Assembly (NCBI GenBank): GCA_002394205.1
Contig: DGTC01000068.1
Location: forward strand, 1-64,000
Origin: Lachnospira sp. UBA4346
GTDB taxonomy: Bacteria; Bacillota; Clostridia; Lachnospirales; Lachnospiraceae
DNA: 64,000 nucleotides
Direction: 5' to 3'
Shown here: piece by piece, positions 26,952 to 35,631 of the stretch
Numbering within the stretch: the first letter of the stretch is position 1
Layout of the letters: each line of letters starts with the position of its first letter
Translations under genes and position numbers: made by a program
Notes under the pieces: generated by a model
Databases searched by the model: none
Seen by the model: the letters and a program-made list of their open reading frames with translations, nothing else
Told to the model about the DNA's origin: nothing

Positions 26952-28055
26952 TTAATCAAATTGATTCAATACATCAATAACCCGATTCTGTTCCTCTTGT
27001 GTCATTCCATTATAAATTGGTATGGAGATTACCTCATTAGCATACTTCTCTGAAACAGGAAAATCCCCTTTAGAATGATTCAAATATGCATACGCTTCAG
27101 ATAAATGCGGTGGTATTGGATAATGTACAATATTTCCAATTCCATTTTCATTCAGATACGAAATCAATTCATCTCTTTTTTCCGTACGAATAACAAACTG
27201 ATGCCAAACACTTGTAGCGTTCTCTCTTACATCTGGCAGCTGATACTTTGTCCTGTCTAAACACTCCAAATATGTTTCTGCAATTTTTGTTCTTTCTTCA
27301 TTAATTTCATCCAAATATTTAAGTTTCACCCTGAGCAATGCTGCCTGCATTTCATCAAGTCTTGAATTTGCTCCGACAACACGGTTATGATATCTTTTTT
27401 CACTTCCATAATTGCGAAATACACGTACCTGTTCATCAATATCTGCCCGATTTGTAATAATTGCTCCTGCGTCACCGAAAGCTCCCAAATTCTTACTCGG
27501 ATAAAAAGAAAAGCAGCCAATATCTCCAAATGTTCCCACCTGCTGATGATTATAACAAGCTCCATGTGCCTGCGCACAATCCTCTACAAGTCTTAGATTA
27601 TGTTTCTGCGCAATATCGCAAATCATTTTCATATTTGATGCCTGTCCATATAAATGCGTTACCAAAATTGCTTTTGTTTTATCCGTAATGCATTGTTCAA
27701 TCTTTTCCGCATCCATATTGTAAAATGCATCCGGTTCTACAAAAACAGGCGTTGCACCATTAATGGTAATTCCCATAACACTCGCAATATATGTATTTGA
27801 TTGGACGATTACTTCATCCCCTTTTCCGATTTTCAACAATCGAAATGCAATCCACAATGCATCCAGTCCACTTGCCAGTCCTACGCAATACTTACCACCT
27901 GTATAGTCTGCAAATTCTCGTTCAAAACACTGTACTTCTTTTCCTAAAATATACCATCCTGAACGCAGTACTCGTAATGCACTCTCCTCGTATTCTGACT
28001 GATGCCTAAAGAATTCTCTATCCATACGGTTCTGCATAATTTTATCTTCGTTCAT
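26952..28055 (-). CDS. DegT/DnrJ/EryC1 family sugar aminotransferase, FdtB/QdtB-like
   Basis: A PLP-dependent aminotransferase that should aminate the 3-keto sugar nucleotide made by the FdtA-like protein next to it. The PLP lysine is in CFSFYPSKNLGAFGDAG (K188), with LVEDCAQAHGA supplying the PLP-contacting Asp; SGLDALWIAFRLL and SNTYIASVMGI complete the fold. The start is the ATG 28053-28055 after GGAG, in preference to an upstream non-ATG start. The product would be a dTDP-3-amino-3,6-dideoxyhexose; no matching N-acetyltransferase gene is nearby. Confidence 0.88.
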   Translation of the reverse strand: MNEDKIMQNRMDREFFRHQSEYEESALRVLRSGWYILGKEVQCFEREFADYTGGKYCVGLASGLDALWIAFRLLKIGKGDEVIVQSNTYIASVMGITINGATPVFVEPDAFYNMDAEKIEQCITDKTKAILVTHLYGQASNMKMICDIAQKHNLRLVEDCAQAHGACYNHQQVGTFGDIGCFSFYPSKNLGAFGDAGAIITNRADIDEQVRVFRNYGSEKRYHNRVVGANSRLDEMQAALLRVKLKYLDEINEERTKIAETYLECLDRTKYQLPDVRENATSVWHQFVIRTEKRDELISYLNENGIGNIVHYPIPPHLSEAYAYLNHSKGDFPVSEKYANEVISIPIYNGMTQEEQNRVIDVLNQFD

Positions 28056-28104
28056 AATTTGTCTCCAAAAATACAAAATTTACCGTTTTATTTAAACAAA
28101 AATT

Positions 28105-28821
28105 CTACTTTTCTTTATAGTTTAACTCCACCCACTCTTTTGCAACAACAAGGTCTATATTCTGATGTATATCTATCGAATCCTCTATAATATATGGCAT
28201 AATTTTATTTCCCATAAATGTCCAAGGCTGCTGTCCTTCATCTTTATTTTGTAAATTTTTTGTTCGAAGTAACCAAAAATTATGTGATAAAAAATAACAA
28301 GGCTCCAAATCCTGTCTATTCGTTGAAACTTTTCCTTTAATATTTTGTTCATACATTTGTAGCATACCATCTTCATCTATCTTTTTTGCTCTTAATGGAT
28401 GATGATCATTATCCTCATAAACTGGAACTACTGCTGTAATAGACTCATCTTTCTTTATGGCATTAATGCAGTCTTGAATCCACTCTGATTTCACTGTGAC
28501 ATTATTCGCTAACAACACTAATACAAATTCCGGATAATCACCTTTCTGGTTCATATAATTTAATGCATGCATAATCGTATCAATATGCTGTGATTCTGGT
28601 AATGCTAATTCCTTCGGTCTTAAAATTCGCTCATATCCTTCTTTTTCTGCTTCACATAAAATTTTTTCATCGTCGCTTGTACAATAAAATGTATCTATTA
28701 AATCACAATTTTTTGCTGCATGCGCTGGATAGTACAATACAGGATGTCCTAAAATATCTAAAATATTTTTATCTCTTAATGTATTATTTCCTCTTCCTGT
28801 TAAAAGTGCTGCAACTGACAT
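28105..28821 (-). CDS. CMP-sugar-type nucleotidyltransferase (acylneuraminate cytidylyltransferase-like)
   Basis: A 238-residue GT-A-like nucleotidyltransferase. The N-terminus ALLTGRGNNTLRDKNILDIL fits the RxGSKxxxxKN pattern of CMP-acylneuraminate synthetases, and YERILRPKELALPESQHIDT with VLLANNVTV are further similarities. GNNT replaces the usual GSK, so the nucleotide or sugar may be atypical. It starts at the ATG 28819-28821, 5 nt after GGGGAG. It is the second of three cytidylyltransferase-like genes in the island, beside an SpsF-like and an IspD/TarI-like one. Confidence 0.75.
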   Translation of the reverse strand: MSVAALLTGRGNNTLRDKNILDILGHPVLYYPAHAAKNCDLIDTFYCTSDDEKILCEAEKEGYERILRPKELALPESQHIDTIMHALNYMNQKGDYPEFVLVLLANNVTVKSEWIQDCINAIKKDESITAVVPVYEDNDHHPLRAKKIDEDGMLQMYEQNIKGKVSTNRQDLEPCYFLSHNFWLLRTKNLQNKDEGQQPWTFMGNKIMPYIIEDSIDIHQNIDLVVAKEWVELNYKEK

Positions 28822-28850
28822 AAAATCTCCCCTTTCCATAATGTTTTATT

Positions 28851-30215
28851 TTAACCTTGCTTTTGATATGTATTTTCAAGTTCTTCTAAAATATCTTTTA
28901 GTTCTTTCTTTGTCTTGACTTGATCTAATCCCCACGTATAATTACACAAATCTATTTGTTCTTTTGTTATCTTAAATTCAGGATTATTGAATACTTTAAA
29001 TAAATTCATATAAATATCATCTTGTAACCTCAGATCATATTCTTCCTCATAATCGTTCAATGTAACATTATCATACTTTTGTTGTATTAAATAACATGGT
29101 TTATTCATATACATTGCCTGTCCAACATATGATCCTGCATCATTCGACATAACTGCATCTGTACAATATAAAATTGATTTTAATCTTGGTAAAAAATTCT
29201 CATTATATACATGCCCTGCTGATATGATTTGATAACCGTTCTTTTGATATGGTATATATTTTTTATTTACAATATCTCTCCAATGTACACATACTTTAAT
29301 TGTATCAAACTTATTTTCCACTTCTTTGATTTTTTTAATAAACTGCATTATATCATACTTCATATTAGTCGTATGTGATGAATGCATTGGAAAAACTGTC
29401 AACGTTTTTCCAGCGTTTTCTTTCTTTGTATTCATTTCAGCTAAAGAATATAAATAGTCTGCATATGCTATATACGGACCTACACAGTATATATTTTTTG
29501 ATGTATGTCTCTTTAATATATTTTTTCTTTTATCAGACAATGTTATAACCCCTGCTAAATCGTGTTCTACATCATCTCTCCAATAATAATCTTCTCCCAT
29601 GTAACAGCCATGTTCTATGCCTGCTTTTATCATATATTCTTTATCTATTCCACAAAATTTCTTTAAAATTCCTGCATGATTGTAATAGTCATTCTGATCT
29701 AACATTTCAAAATTATATTTTCTTGGCAACTCTATCTTTAAATAGTCTAATTCTTCTTCTTTTGCCTGTTCGATTTTTTTTCTTACTTCTACTTTAATTG
29801 GTTCTAATATTTTTTCCAATTCACCATAATTAGAAAAACTCCAACTTTTATCCCTATTACAATATCTATAATTTTTTTCGTTCATACTAATATGTGCATA
29901 TTTATTATAAATTAAATATTCTGTATTATATGGTGCATAATTTTGTGCAAACAAAATATTTTCTGGTTTAATTCCTAACTTTAATAATTGTTGCGACATT
30001 TCTATAAATGCTTCTGCTGCAATAATTATCTTCTCATTTTGCATATGCCTTGCATATTTTTTTGGTGTTTCAATTAATATTGATTTATTAGCTATTTCTA
30101 TGTATTCCCCGGCTCTCGAATTATCAATTACTCTAACAACATTGAACTTTTGAAGCAATTGTTTTTCTTTATTTTTATAATATCTACCACATCCAAACAA
30201 TACAACTGATTCCAC
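28851..30215 (-). CDS. Rossmann-module protein with putative GT-B surface-glycan transferase domain
   Basis: A 454-residue protein starting with GTG after GAGGAGGGAG. Residues 1-95 form the N-terminal Rossmann-like module shared by six island proteins (VVLFGCGRYYKNKEKQ, VVRVIDNSRAG, KIIIAAEAF). The C-terminal 230 residues (YCVGPYIAYADYLYSLAEM, TLTVFPMHSSHTT, FDTIKVCVHWRDI, AVMSNDAGSYVGQAMYMNK) resemble GT-B enzymes that build surface glycans, but I cannot name a family. The gene is AT-richer than the pse genes. Donor and acceptor are unknown. Confidence 0.6.
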   Translation of the reverse strand: MESVVLFGCGRYYKNKEKQLLQKFNVVRVIDNSRAGEYIEIANKSILIETPKKYARHMQNEKIIIAAEAFIEMSQQLLKLGIKPENILFAQNYAPYNTEYLIYNKYAHISMNEKNYRYCNRDKSWSFSNYGELEKILEPIKVEVRKKIEQAKEEELDYLKIELPRKYNFEMLDQNDYYNHAGILKKFCGIDKEYMIKAGIEHGCYMGEDYYWRDDVEHDLAGVITLSDKRKNILKRHTSKNIYCVGPYIAYADYLYSLAEMNTKKENAGKTLTVFPMHSSHTTNMKYDIMQFIKKIKEVENKFDTIKVCVHWRDIVNKKYIPYQKNGYQIISAGHVYNENFLPRLKSILYCTDAVMSNDAGSYVGQAMYMNKPCYLIQQKYDNVTLNDYEEEYDLRLQDDIYMNLFKVFNNPEFKITKEQIDLCNYTWGLDQVKTKKELKDILEELENTYQKQG

Positions 30216-30234
30216 TGTCTCTCCCTCCTCTTGT

Positions 30235-31167
30235 TTAGATTAAGAATATCGACTTAATTTTATCTGAATTTTCCATTTTTATTCTTAAAGATAACTTACT
30301 ATCCTTTTGTATTTGCAACGCTTGTAAATTTTCCCATATTGATTTTTCAGTGTTGTAAAATTCCACATCTAATTTTCTATTTGCAATCAGTACAAGTTTA
30401 TATTTTTTATTTTCATCAAGTTCCTCTGTAATATTGTCTAAATATATAAATCCATACTTTTTTCTTACCTGTAAATTATTAAGCGGATACAACATCTCCT
30501 CTGTTTCTAACTCCTTTTTCTGCCATAAAATATGGAAATATGCTTTATCCTGATTCTGCCAACGATACATTCGATTTTTTATATATATACTCTGCGCTGT
30601 AAAACTTACTATATCGCCAATATCTGTTCCAATCTCCTGCCCCTGATATTCGTCATTCATAACTGTATCCACAACATGTACTCCTCTACTATTCCATTGC
30701 AGTAAAGATGCACCTTTTTTTTGCCCTTCTGGCATTTTCTGTCTATGATACATTTTACCATCCCATTTCGAACTTCTCCAAAAATCAACTGTAAATTTAT
30801 TCGAATGTACAATTTCAAATTCCTTCAATATATCCATATATTTACGTATCGGATTCGTATATACTATTGCAACCTCATCCTCTTTAAGACTGTATTCTGA
30901 TACTATTCTATTTTCATAACGAACTACTCCATTAACATTTTTGTAAAGATCCACTTTAGATAAATCAATTACATCTTGTTCTATCCTATTATTATTTATA
31001 TCATACCATTTAAAAATATCTTCTTGTTGCTTGCCCGCTATAAATGATAATTCATTATCTTCAATCACATATAAATCAGATTTTTCTTTATTTATATATT
31101 TTTCTAAAATAATTGCATTTTCTTTTTTATACTGTTCTGGAATTTTTTTGAAACCACAAAGTTGCAT
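30235..31167 (-). CDS. Protein of unknown function in the glycosylation island
   Basis: I do not recognise this 310-residue protein. It has no signal peptide, no clear membrane segment and no glycine-rich nucleotide motif. The C-terminal half (YRWQNQDKAYFHILWQKKEL, KYGFIYLDNITEEL, KYKLVLIANRKLDVEFYN) is rich in beta-prone and aromatic residues, suggesting a beta-sandwich. A central segment (EFEIVHSNKFTVDFWRSSKW) is notable. It lies between a transferase-like gene and a methyltransferase and is AT-rich like them. A carbohydrate-recognition role is only a guess. Confidence 0.6.
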   Translation of the reverse strand: MQLCGFKKIPEQYKKENAIILEKYINKEKSDLYVIEDNELSFIAGKQQEDIFKWYDINNNRIEQDVIDLSKVDLYKNVNGVVRYENRIVSEYSLKEDEVAIVYTNPIRKYMDILKEFEIVHSNKFTVDFWRSSKWDGKMYHRQKMPEGQKKGASLLQWNSRGVHVVDTVMNDEYQGQEIGTDIGDIVSFTAQSIYIKNRMYRWQNQDKAYFHILWQKKELETEEMLYPLNNLQVRKKYGFIYLDNITEELDENKKYKLVLIANRKLDVEFYNTEKSIWENLQALQIQKDSKLSLRIKMENSDKIKSIFLI

Positions 31168-31197
31168 ATATGTTACCTCTACCTATTCCACTTTATT

Positions 31198-32238
31198 TTA
31201 AGATACCTTTTTAACCACAATTACATTATCTAAATATATCGTTTCCGATGTCGGTACTGACTTTCCTAATAACTTTCCTAATATATTATTAAAAGCAATT
31301 CTACATTTTAATATTATATCAAGACCTTTATTCTTTCCCATTAGTTGCTGAACAATATATATATTTTCAAGTTCACGTATACATTTAATAGCACTTGAAT
31401 TCATCTTATAGTCTACAACTTCAAATCCTGCATCTACCAATAATTTTTTCAGACCTTTTTCTGTATATCTTTTATAATCATTTGGCCAACAATGCTTCGG
31501 AAATATAAATGGAACTGTTACTAACATATATCCATCTTTTTTTAGCACTCTATATAATTCTGTTACTATTTCCTCAATATTAATAACATGTTCAAACACT
31601 TCTGATGATAGAATCGAATCAAAATATTCATCTTCAAACGGAATTGTCTTTCCATCGTAATATACAATATTTTTTTCTTTATCTGGTTGTTCTATTTCAA
31701 CGCCTACATATTCAGATACAGCAAATAATTTTCTATACGGCTCTGTTCCACAACCAAAATCCATACATCTACCAGATATGTACTGTGAATTATTCTGAAT
31801 GGATTGATACAAATCTTTTCGCGAGAAATAACTTGCATCTGTTAATAAACTCAAAATATTAGGATTAAATTCCTCATATTTTTTTCTTCTATTATAGAAA
31901 TACGATATAATGCCTCTTGTATTATAAATCTCTTTATATTTTTTATATTCTCTTTTTGTATATTTTCTTTTATATGGACTTATTATTTTATTCTTATCAA
32001 CGCCTAATTCCGTTAATTGCTGCGTAATTTCTTTCCAATAAGAACTTCCTATCAATATATAATCAAATTCTAATTTCTTAATTTCTAGTGGATTACTTAT
32101 TTTATGTCCCATAAATTCTGTATTCCACTTATTTTCATCATTATCAAGTACAGCTTTTACTTTTGCCTTACTTTTATCAATATACTTCATAATTTTTGTT
32201 GCAGCTGTTCCTGTTCCAAATATAATTATTGATTTCAT
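31198..32238 (-). CDS. Rossmann-module protein with class I SAM methyltransferase domain
   Basis: A 346-residue fusion. Residues 1-90 are the island's shared N-terminal module (SIIIFGTGTAATKIMKYI, VKAVLDNDENKW, FDYILIGSSYWKE). Residues about 150-270 are a class I methyltransferase: CMDFGCGTEPYRKLF for motif I, DSILSSEVFEHV, and ELYRVLKKDGYMLVTVPFIF. It probably methylates a sugar of the glycan or its nucleotide precursor. The ATG 32236-32238 overlaps the upstream stop as ATGA; an ATG two codons earlier sits too close to GAGG. Confidence 0.8.
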   Translation of the reverse strand: MKSIIIFGTGTAATKIMKYIDKSKAKVKAVLDNDENKWNTEFMGHKISNPLEIKKLEFDYILIGSSYWKEITQQLTELGVDKNKIISPYKRKYTKREYKKYKEIYNTRGIISYFYNRRKKYEEFNPNILSLLTDASYFSRKDLYQSIQNNSQYISGRCMDFGCGTEPYRKLFAVSEYVGVEIEQPDKEKNIVYYDGKTIPFEDEYFDSILSSEVFEHVINIEEIVTELYRVLKKDGYMLVTVPFIFPKHCWPNDYKRYTEKGLKKLLVDAGFEVVDYKMNSSAIKCIRELENIYIVQQLMGKNKGLDIILKCRIAFNNILGKLLGKSVPTSETIYLDNVIVVKKVS

Positions 32239-33221
32239 TCCCATACCTCTTTTACTTTTGCAATCAACTCCGAACGTCTATAATATCCATGTTCATTCTT
32301 CAAATGTTCTAAATCATCACTGATAAAATGCTGTGTTAAATTATAGTCTTCTTCTGTAAGATTATATCTTTCATTTACTTCCATTATCTGTTTTATATAA
32401 TATGCATAGATAATATAAATCGCTGATTCAGGAACCGGTCTATTACCTTCATCCAGTCTTATAACATCCTTATCAAACCATTTCATACAAGAAAAATGGT
32501 AAAATATCAACTGACTTTTCTTTCCTGCTTTATCTGTTAAATATACCGCATCATCCTTTTTTTCCGCATAAAAATGATTTACATTCCATGGAGCTACGCC
32601 TGCTCCAACACATTCTGTTACGATAACATCCTTTTCATTTTCCCATTCCTCTACATATTTCTGGTCGCCAAAATTACCATTCTGTGGATTAAAACAACAA
32701 CATTCAATACATTGCTGCTTCCATGTGTTTAAAATTTCTAATCCATGACTGTTATTTCTAAATGGAACAAATTCAACACAGTACTTTCCGAATTTTTCAG
32801 CAACATCTCTGTCTTCCTCTATATAATTATGTGGAATTAACATCGTCACATTATCGTGAAGTTCTTCAAGCAGGATATCCGGAGATGCAAAAAAACATAT
32901 ATCCGAATCTAAATAAGTACATATCGGTTCATTATATTGTTTCAAAACATACTCGATTAGAATCGGTGTGCAAGTCCAACAAAACTCTCCATGTGTTCTA
33001 TTCTCTTTAACCATCCTCAGTTCTGACTGATACTGCATAACATCTTCGATATCAATAAGTTTTACAAATTTTAAATGTAACGATTCTAATTTACGAAATG
33101 CAATACGATCCATTGCCAATATATATAATTTAAATTCATCATACTGTTTTAATAATGACTCATACATTACCAATCCTCTTGATAAATATTTATGATCAAA
33201 TAACGTACAAAAACATCTCAT
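32235..33221 (-). CDS. GT8-like glycosyltransferase
   Basis: A 328-residue GT-A-type transferase. MRCFCTLFDHKYLSRGLVMY with ESLLKQ is the typical GT8-like start, TYLDSDICFFASPDILLEEL holds the D-x-D metal site (D105, D107), and NGNFGDQKYVEEW with GAGVAPWNV are later signatures, ending with FYHFSCMKWF. It likely adds a hexose to the growing glycan in the cytoplasm. It is translationally coupled to the downstream methyltransferase by a 4-nt overlap. Donor and linkage are unknown. Confidence 0.82.
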   Translation of the reverse strand: MRCFCTLFDHKYLSRGLVMYESLLKQYDEFKLYILAMDRIAFRKLESLHLKFVKLIDIEDVMQYQSELRMVKENRTHGEFCWTCTPILIEYVLKQYNEPICTYLDSDICFFASPDILLEELHDNVTMLIPHNYIEEDRDVAEKFGKYCVEFVPFRNNSHGLEILNTWKQQCIECCCFNPQNGNFGDQKYVEEWENEKDVIVTECVGAGVAPWNVNHFYAEKKDDAVYLTDKAGKKSQLIFYHFSCMKWFDKDVIRLDEGNRPVPESAIYIIYAYYIKQIMEVNERYNLTEEDYNLTQHFISDDLEHLKNEHGYYRRSELIAKVKEVWE

Positions 33222-33225
33222 ATTT

Positions 33226-34476
33226 TTATTTTCCTATTCTTTCTACAATTTGTTGTAAATATACCGCATCTTCATATTCTTCAACACAATTCCCACCCGG
33301 ATATTCATTGTTATATTTGTAACGAACTTCGGTACGATTTCCCTGTTGTCTCAGATACCATTCATATTCCATATCAAGATGTCCTATATCAATTGCCCAA
33401 TAACCAGCCATATGCAAATCATATGCCAATACTGTTGCCGTAGGACCTAATGCAATTAAAATTAACTGCTGCTTATCTTCCTTTTTCGCTGTTTCTAATA
33501 TCTGCTCATAACAGTCATACGCATTTTCTGCCGGTGCTAAAATTCTTCGAACAGAATTTGCTTCCTTTAACAGGTCATTTCCACATCCAAAACGTGTAGC
33601 TGCACCTTCAATAATTGTAACATTCTGATTTTTCCATAACGTCTGTAACTTTTCAAAACGTTCCTTGCATTTATCTTTTTCTTTCATAATTGCGTACAAT
33701 CTTGTAAAATGCGTATCATACCACTTTTTACCTTTTGGAAGCATTTGTTCATGTCTGTGACGAACTTCCTCTGTTAGATAATTACGAATTTCATCTGCCC
33801 CCTGCTCTGTAATATCTTCTAGTGAACCATAAATATTAGAAATACAGATAACCATTCCCTCGTCATTTGACTGAACAACTTCTCTTAATCTCTTAGCCAA
33901 CTGTACATTTACTTTCTGAAATGCCGGTCTTTCTTGTTCTGCCATAATCTCAAATTCACCATCACCGTAACGGCTAACAGATACCTTATGCGTACATATA
34001 TAATCAATCGTTTCGTCAATTGTATACATATCCGGAATAAACAGATTCTCGTCTAACACTTCTTTATGATGTTCATATTTATAATTTGCTAATTTTCTTA
34101 CATATCTGTCATTCTCTATCTGAAACCGGTTATTTTCAATATACAGCTGTCGAATATTCGAATTAAAAATCACAGACTCCACTTCTGCCGATTTCTCATA
34201 CCACAAACAGACAATTCTACAGTCCTCTACATTCTGTCTTACTAATACAGAGTGCATATAGTTATATGAACCATATGACGAAATGATAATATAATCATAT
34301 TCCATCTCTCTTAGTTGTTCATGACGTATGATTTTACAATTATGATATTCTTTTTCTTCACTTCTATCATCAATATATGCAGTTATTATAACTTGCTCTG
34401 TCAGTGATTTTTCCACACGCTCTGCATTGACTCCTGTGCCCCATATTATGACACGAATTCTTTCTGCTTTATTCAT
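33226..34476 (-). CDS. Rossmann-module protein with GT-D type glycosyltransferase domain
   Basis: A 416-residue fusion. Residues 1-95 are the shared module (RVIIWGTGVNAERVEK, ITAYIDDRSEE, YDYIIISSYGS). From about 150 on it matches the GT-D (DUF1792/SP_1767-like) family: VSRYGDGEFEI at 167-177, EGAATRFGCGNDLLKEANSV, then LILIALGPTATVLAYDLHMA and IDIGHLDMEYEWYLRQ. Such enzymes extend glycans on streptococcal serine-rich adhesins, so a protein-glycan role here fits. The gene overlaps the end of the WcbI-like gene upstream by 8 nt. Confidence 0.82.
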   Translation of the reverse strand: MNKAERIRVIIWGTGVNAERVEKSLTEQVIITAYIDDRSEEKEYHNCKIIRHEQLREMEYDYIIISSYGSYNYMHSVLVRQNVEDCRIVCLWYEKSAEVESVIFNSNIRQLYIENNRFQIENDRYVRKLANYKYEHHKEVLDENLFIPDMYTIDETIDYICTHKVSVSRYGDGEFEIMAEQERPAFQKVNVQLAKRLREVVQSNDEGMVICISNIYGSLEDITEQGADEIRNYLTEEVRHRHEQMLPKGKKWYDTHFTRLYAIMKEKDKCKERFEKLQTLWKNQNVTIIEGAATRFGCGNDLLKEANSVRRILAPAENAYDCYEQILETAKKEDKQQLILIALGPTATVLAYDLHMAGYWAIDIGHLDMEYEWYLRQQGNRTEVRYKYNNEYPGGNCVEEYEDAVYLQQIVERIGK

Positions 34477-35620
34477 GTCTGCTCCTTATCAATTCCTTAT
34501 TCCACTCATATACCATTCTGTATTGTTTGATATATTCTAATAAATTCATTGTTACATTGACTATCTTAGAAGATGTATTGTCATTTTTTAGTTCATTATT
34601 ATCTATATTTAAATGAAAATGCTGTGCAACTGTGGGATAAACAATCATTTCATATCCGTATAATTTGTATGATACATTCTCGTACTCCATCTTTACATTT
34701 TCATATCCCATATACTGCAATGTACGTTTTGCCATCTCTCTTATTATTGTTTTATCCGGATGTCCCCAATCTAAAAACAGCTTCTTCTTTGTAAGATGTG
34801 AAAGGATATAATCTGCAATATGAATATCTCCCTGTCGATCCATATTTTCCAACTTTGTTAAATACTGCTCATACAATTCATCCAAATACGAATCTGTCCA
34901 GAACTGCTGTGTCTCGATCTGGTTTTGAATTTGTATATCTGTCATTCCCTGTTCAATCAACTGATCTATGATGGTATCCTGTAATATATAATAGCAGTTA
35001 TCCCGAAGCGGCAGCATCCTATTATCTACAGCCTGCGGAAACATAAATCTTGCATGCACACTATACAAATTCGGAATACAGATTTCCTTACATTTCGATG
35101 ATACTCTTGACAAAATCGCCTGCGTCGAATATTCATAACCTAATCTATTATTTATTCGAATTGGCTGATAGAGCAACAAATCAGCCTGTCGAAATACTTC
35201 TGCGTATGCTTCTATTTCCTGTTGTGTAATATCCCAAAGACTGGGAAAATAATAAAATCCATATTCATCATAGAATTCAGGATATACCTGCATATATGCA
35301 CACATATACTCCAAATTACAGTTTCCCCACATAATTGCAATCTTCTTCTTGTATATGCCATATGGAATAAAGTCTTTGAATTCCTGTAATCCTAAATCCT
35401 GTAAAATCGTTCGAATCTGTTGATAACGATCTGTGCATACAATGATTTTTTCATTTGTTCGAATCTGCTTAATCTGATTCGGTCTATATACTTGATGCTG
35501 ATAAAATTCTCCTTCGTAGTAACCATCAATAACTCCTACAACTTCAACATCTTTCCAATGCTTTATTAAAAATCTTTCTGCGCATGCTCCTGCCGCATAT
35601 ATTATAATTTTCTCCCGCAT
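34469..35620 (-). CDS. Rossmann-module protein with WcbI-like domain
   Basis: A 383-residue fusion. Residues 1-90 are the shared module (KIIIYAAGACAERFLIK, VEVVGVIDGYYEGE, EKIIVCTDRYQQ). Residues about 92-340 resemble WcbI, a capsule-locus enzyme with an acetyltransferase-like or sulfate-transfer-related fold: KIAIMWGNCNLEYMCAYMQ, then LYQPIRIN, and a late LFLDWGHPDKTII. The exact activity of WcbI is uncertain; modification of a sugar hydroxyl is plausible. A good AGAGGAAG site precedes the ATG. Confidence 0.7.
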   Translation of the reverse strand: MREKIIIYAAGACAERFLIKHWKDVEVVGVIDGYYEGEFYQHQVYRPNQIKQIRTNEKIIVCTDRYQQIRTILQDLGLQEFKDFIPYGIYKKKIAIMWGNCNLEYMCAYMQVYPEFYDEYGFYYFPSLWDITQQEIEAYAEVFRQADLLLYQPIRINNRLGYEYSTQAILSRVSSKCKEICIPNLYSVHARFMFPQAVDNRMLPLRDNCYYILQDTIIDQLIEQGMTDIQIQNQIETQQFWTDSYLDELYEQYLTKLENMDRQGDIHIADYILSHLTKKKLFLDWGHPDKTIIREMAKRTLQYMGYENVKMEYENVSYKLYGYEMIVYPTVAQHFHLNIDNNELKNDNTSSKIVNVTMNLLEYIKQYRMVYEWNKELIRSRHE

Positions 35621-35631
35621 ACACTCTTCCT

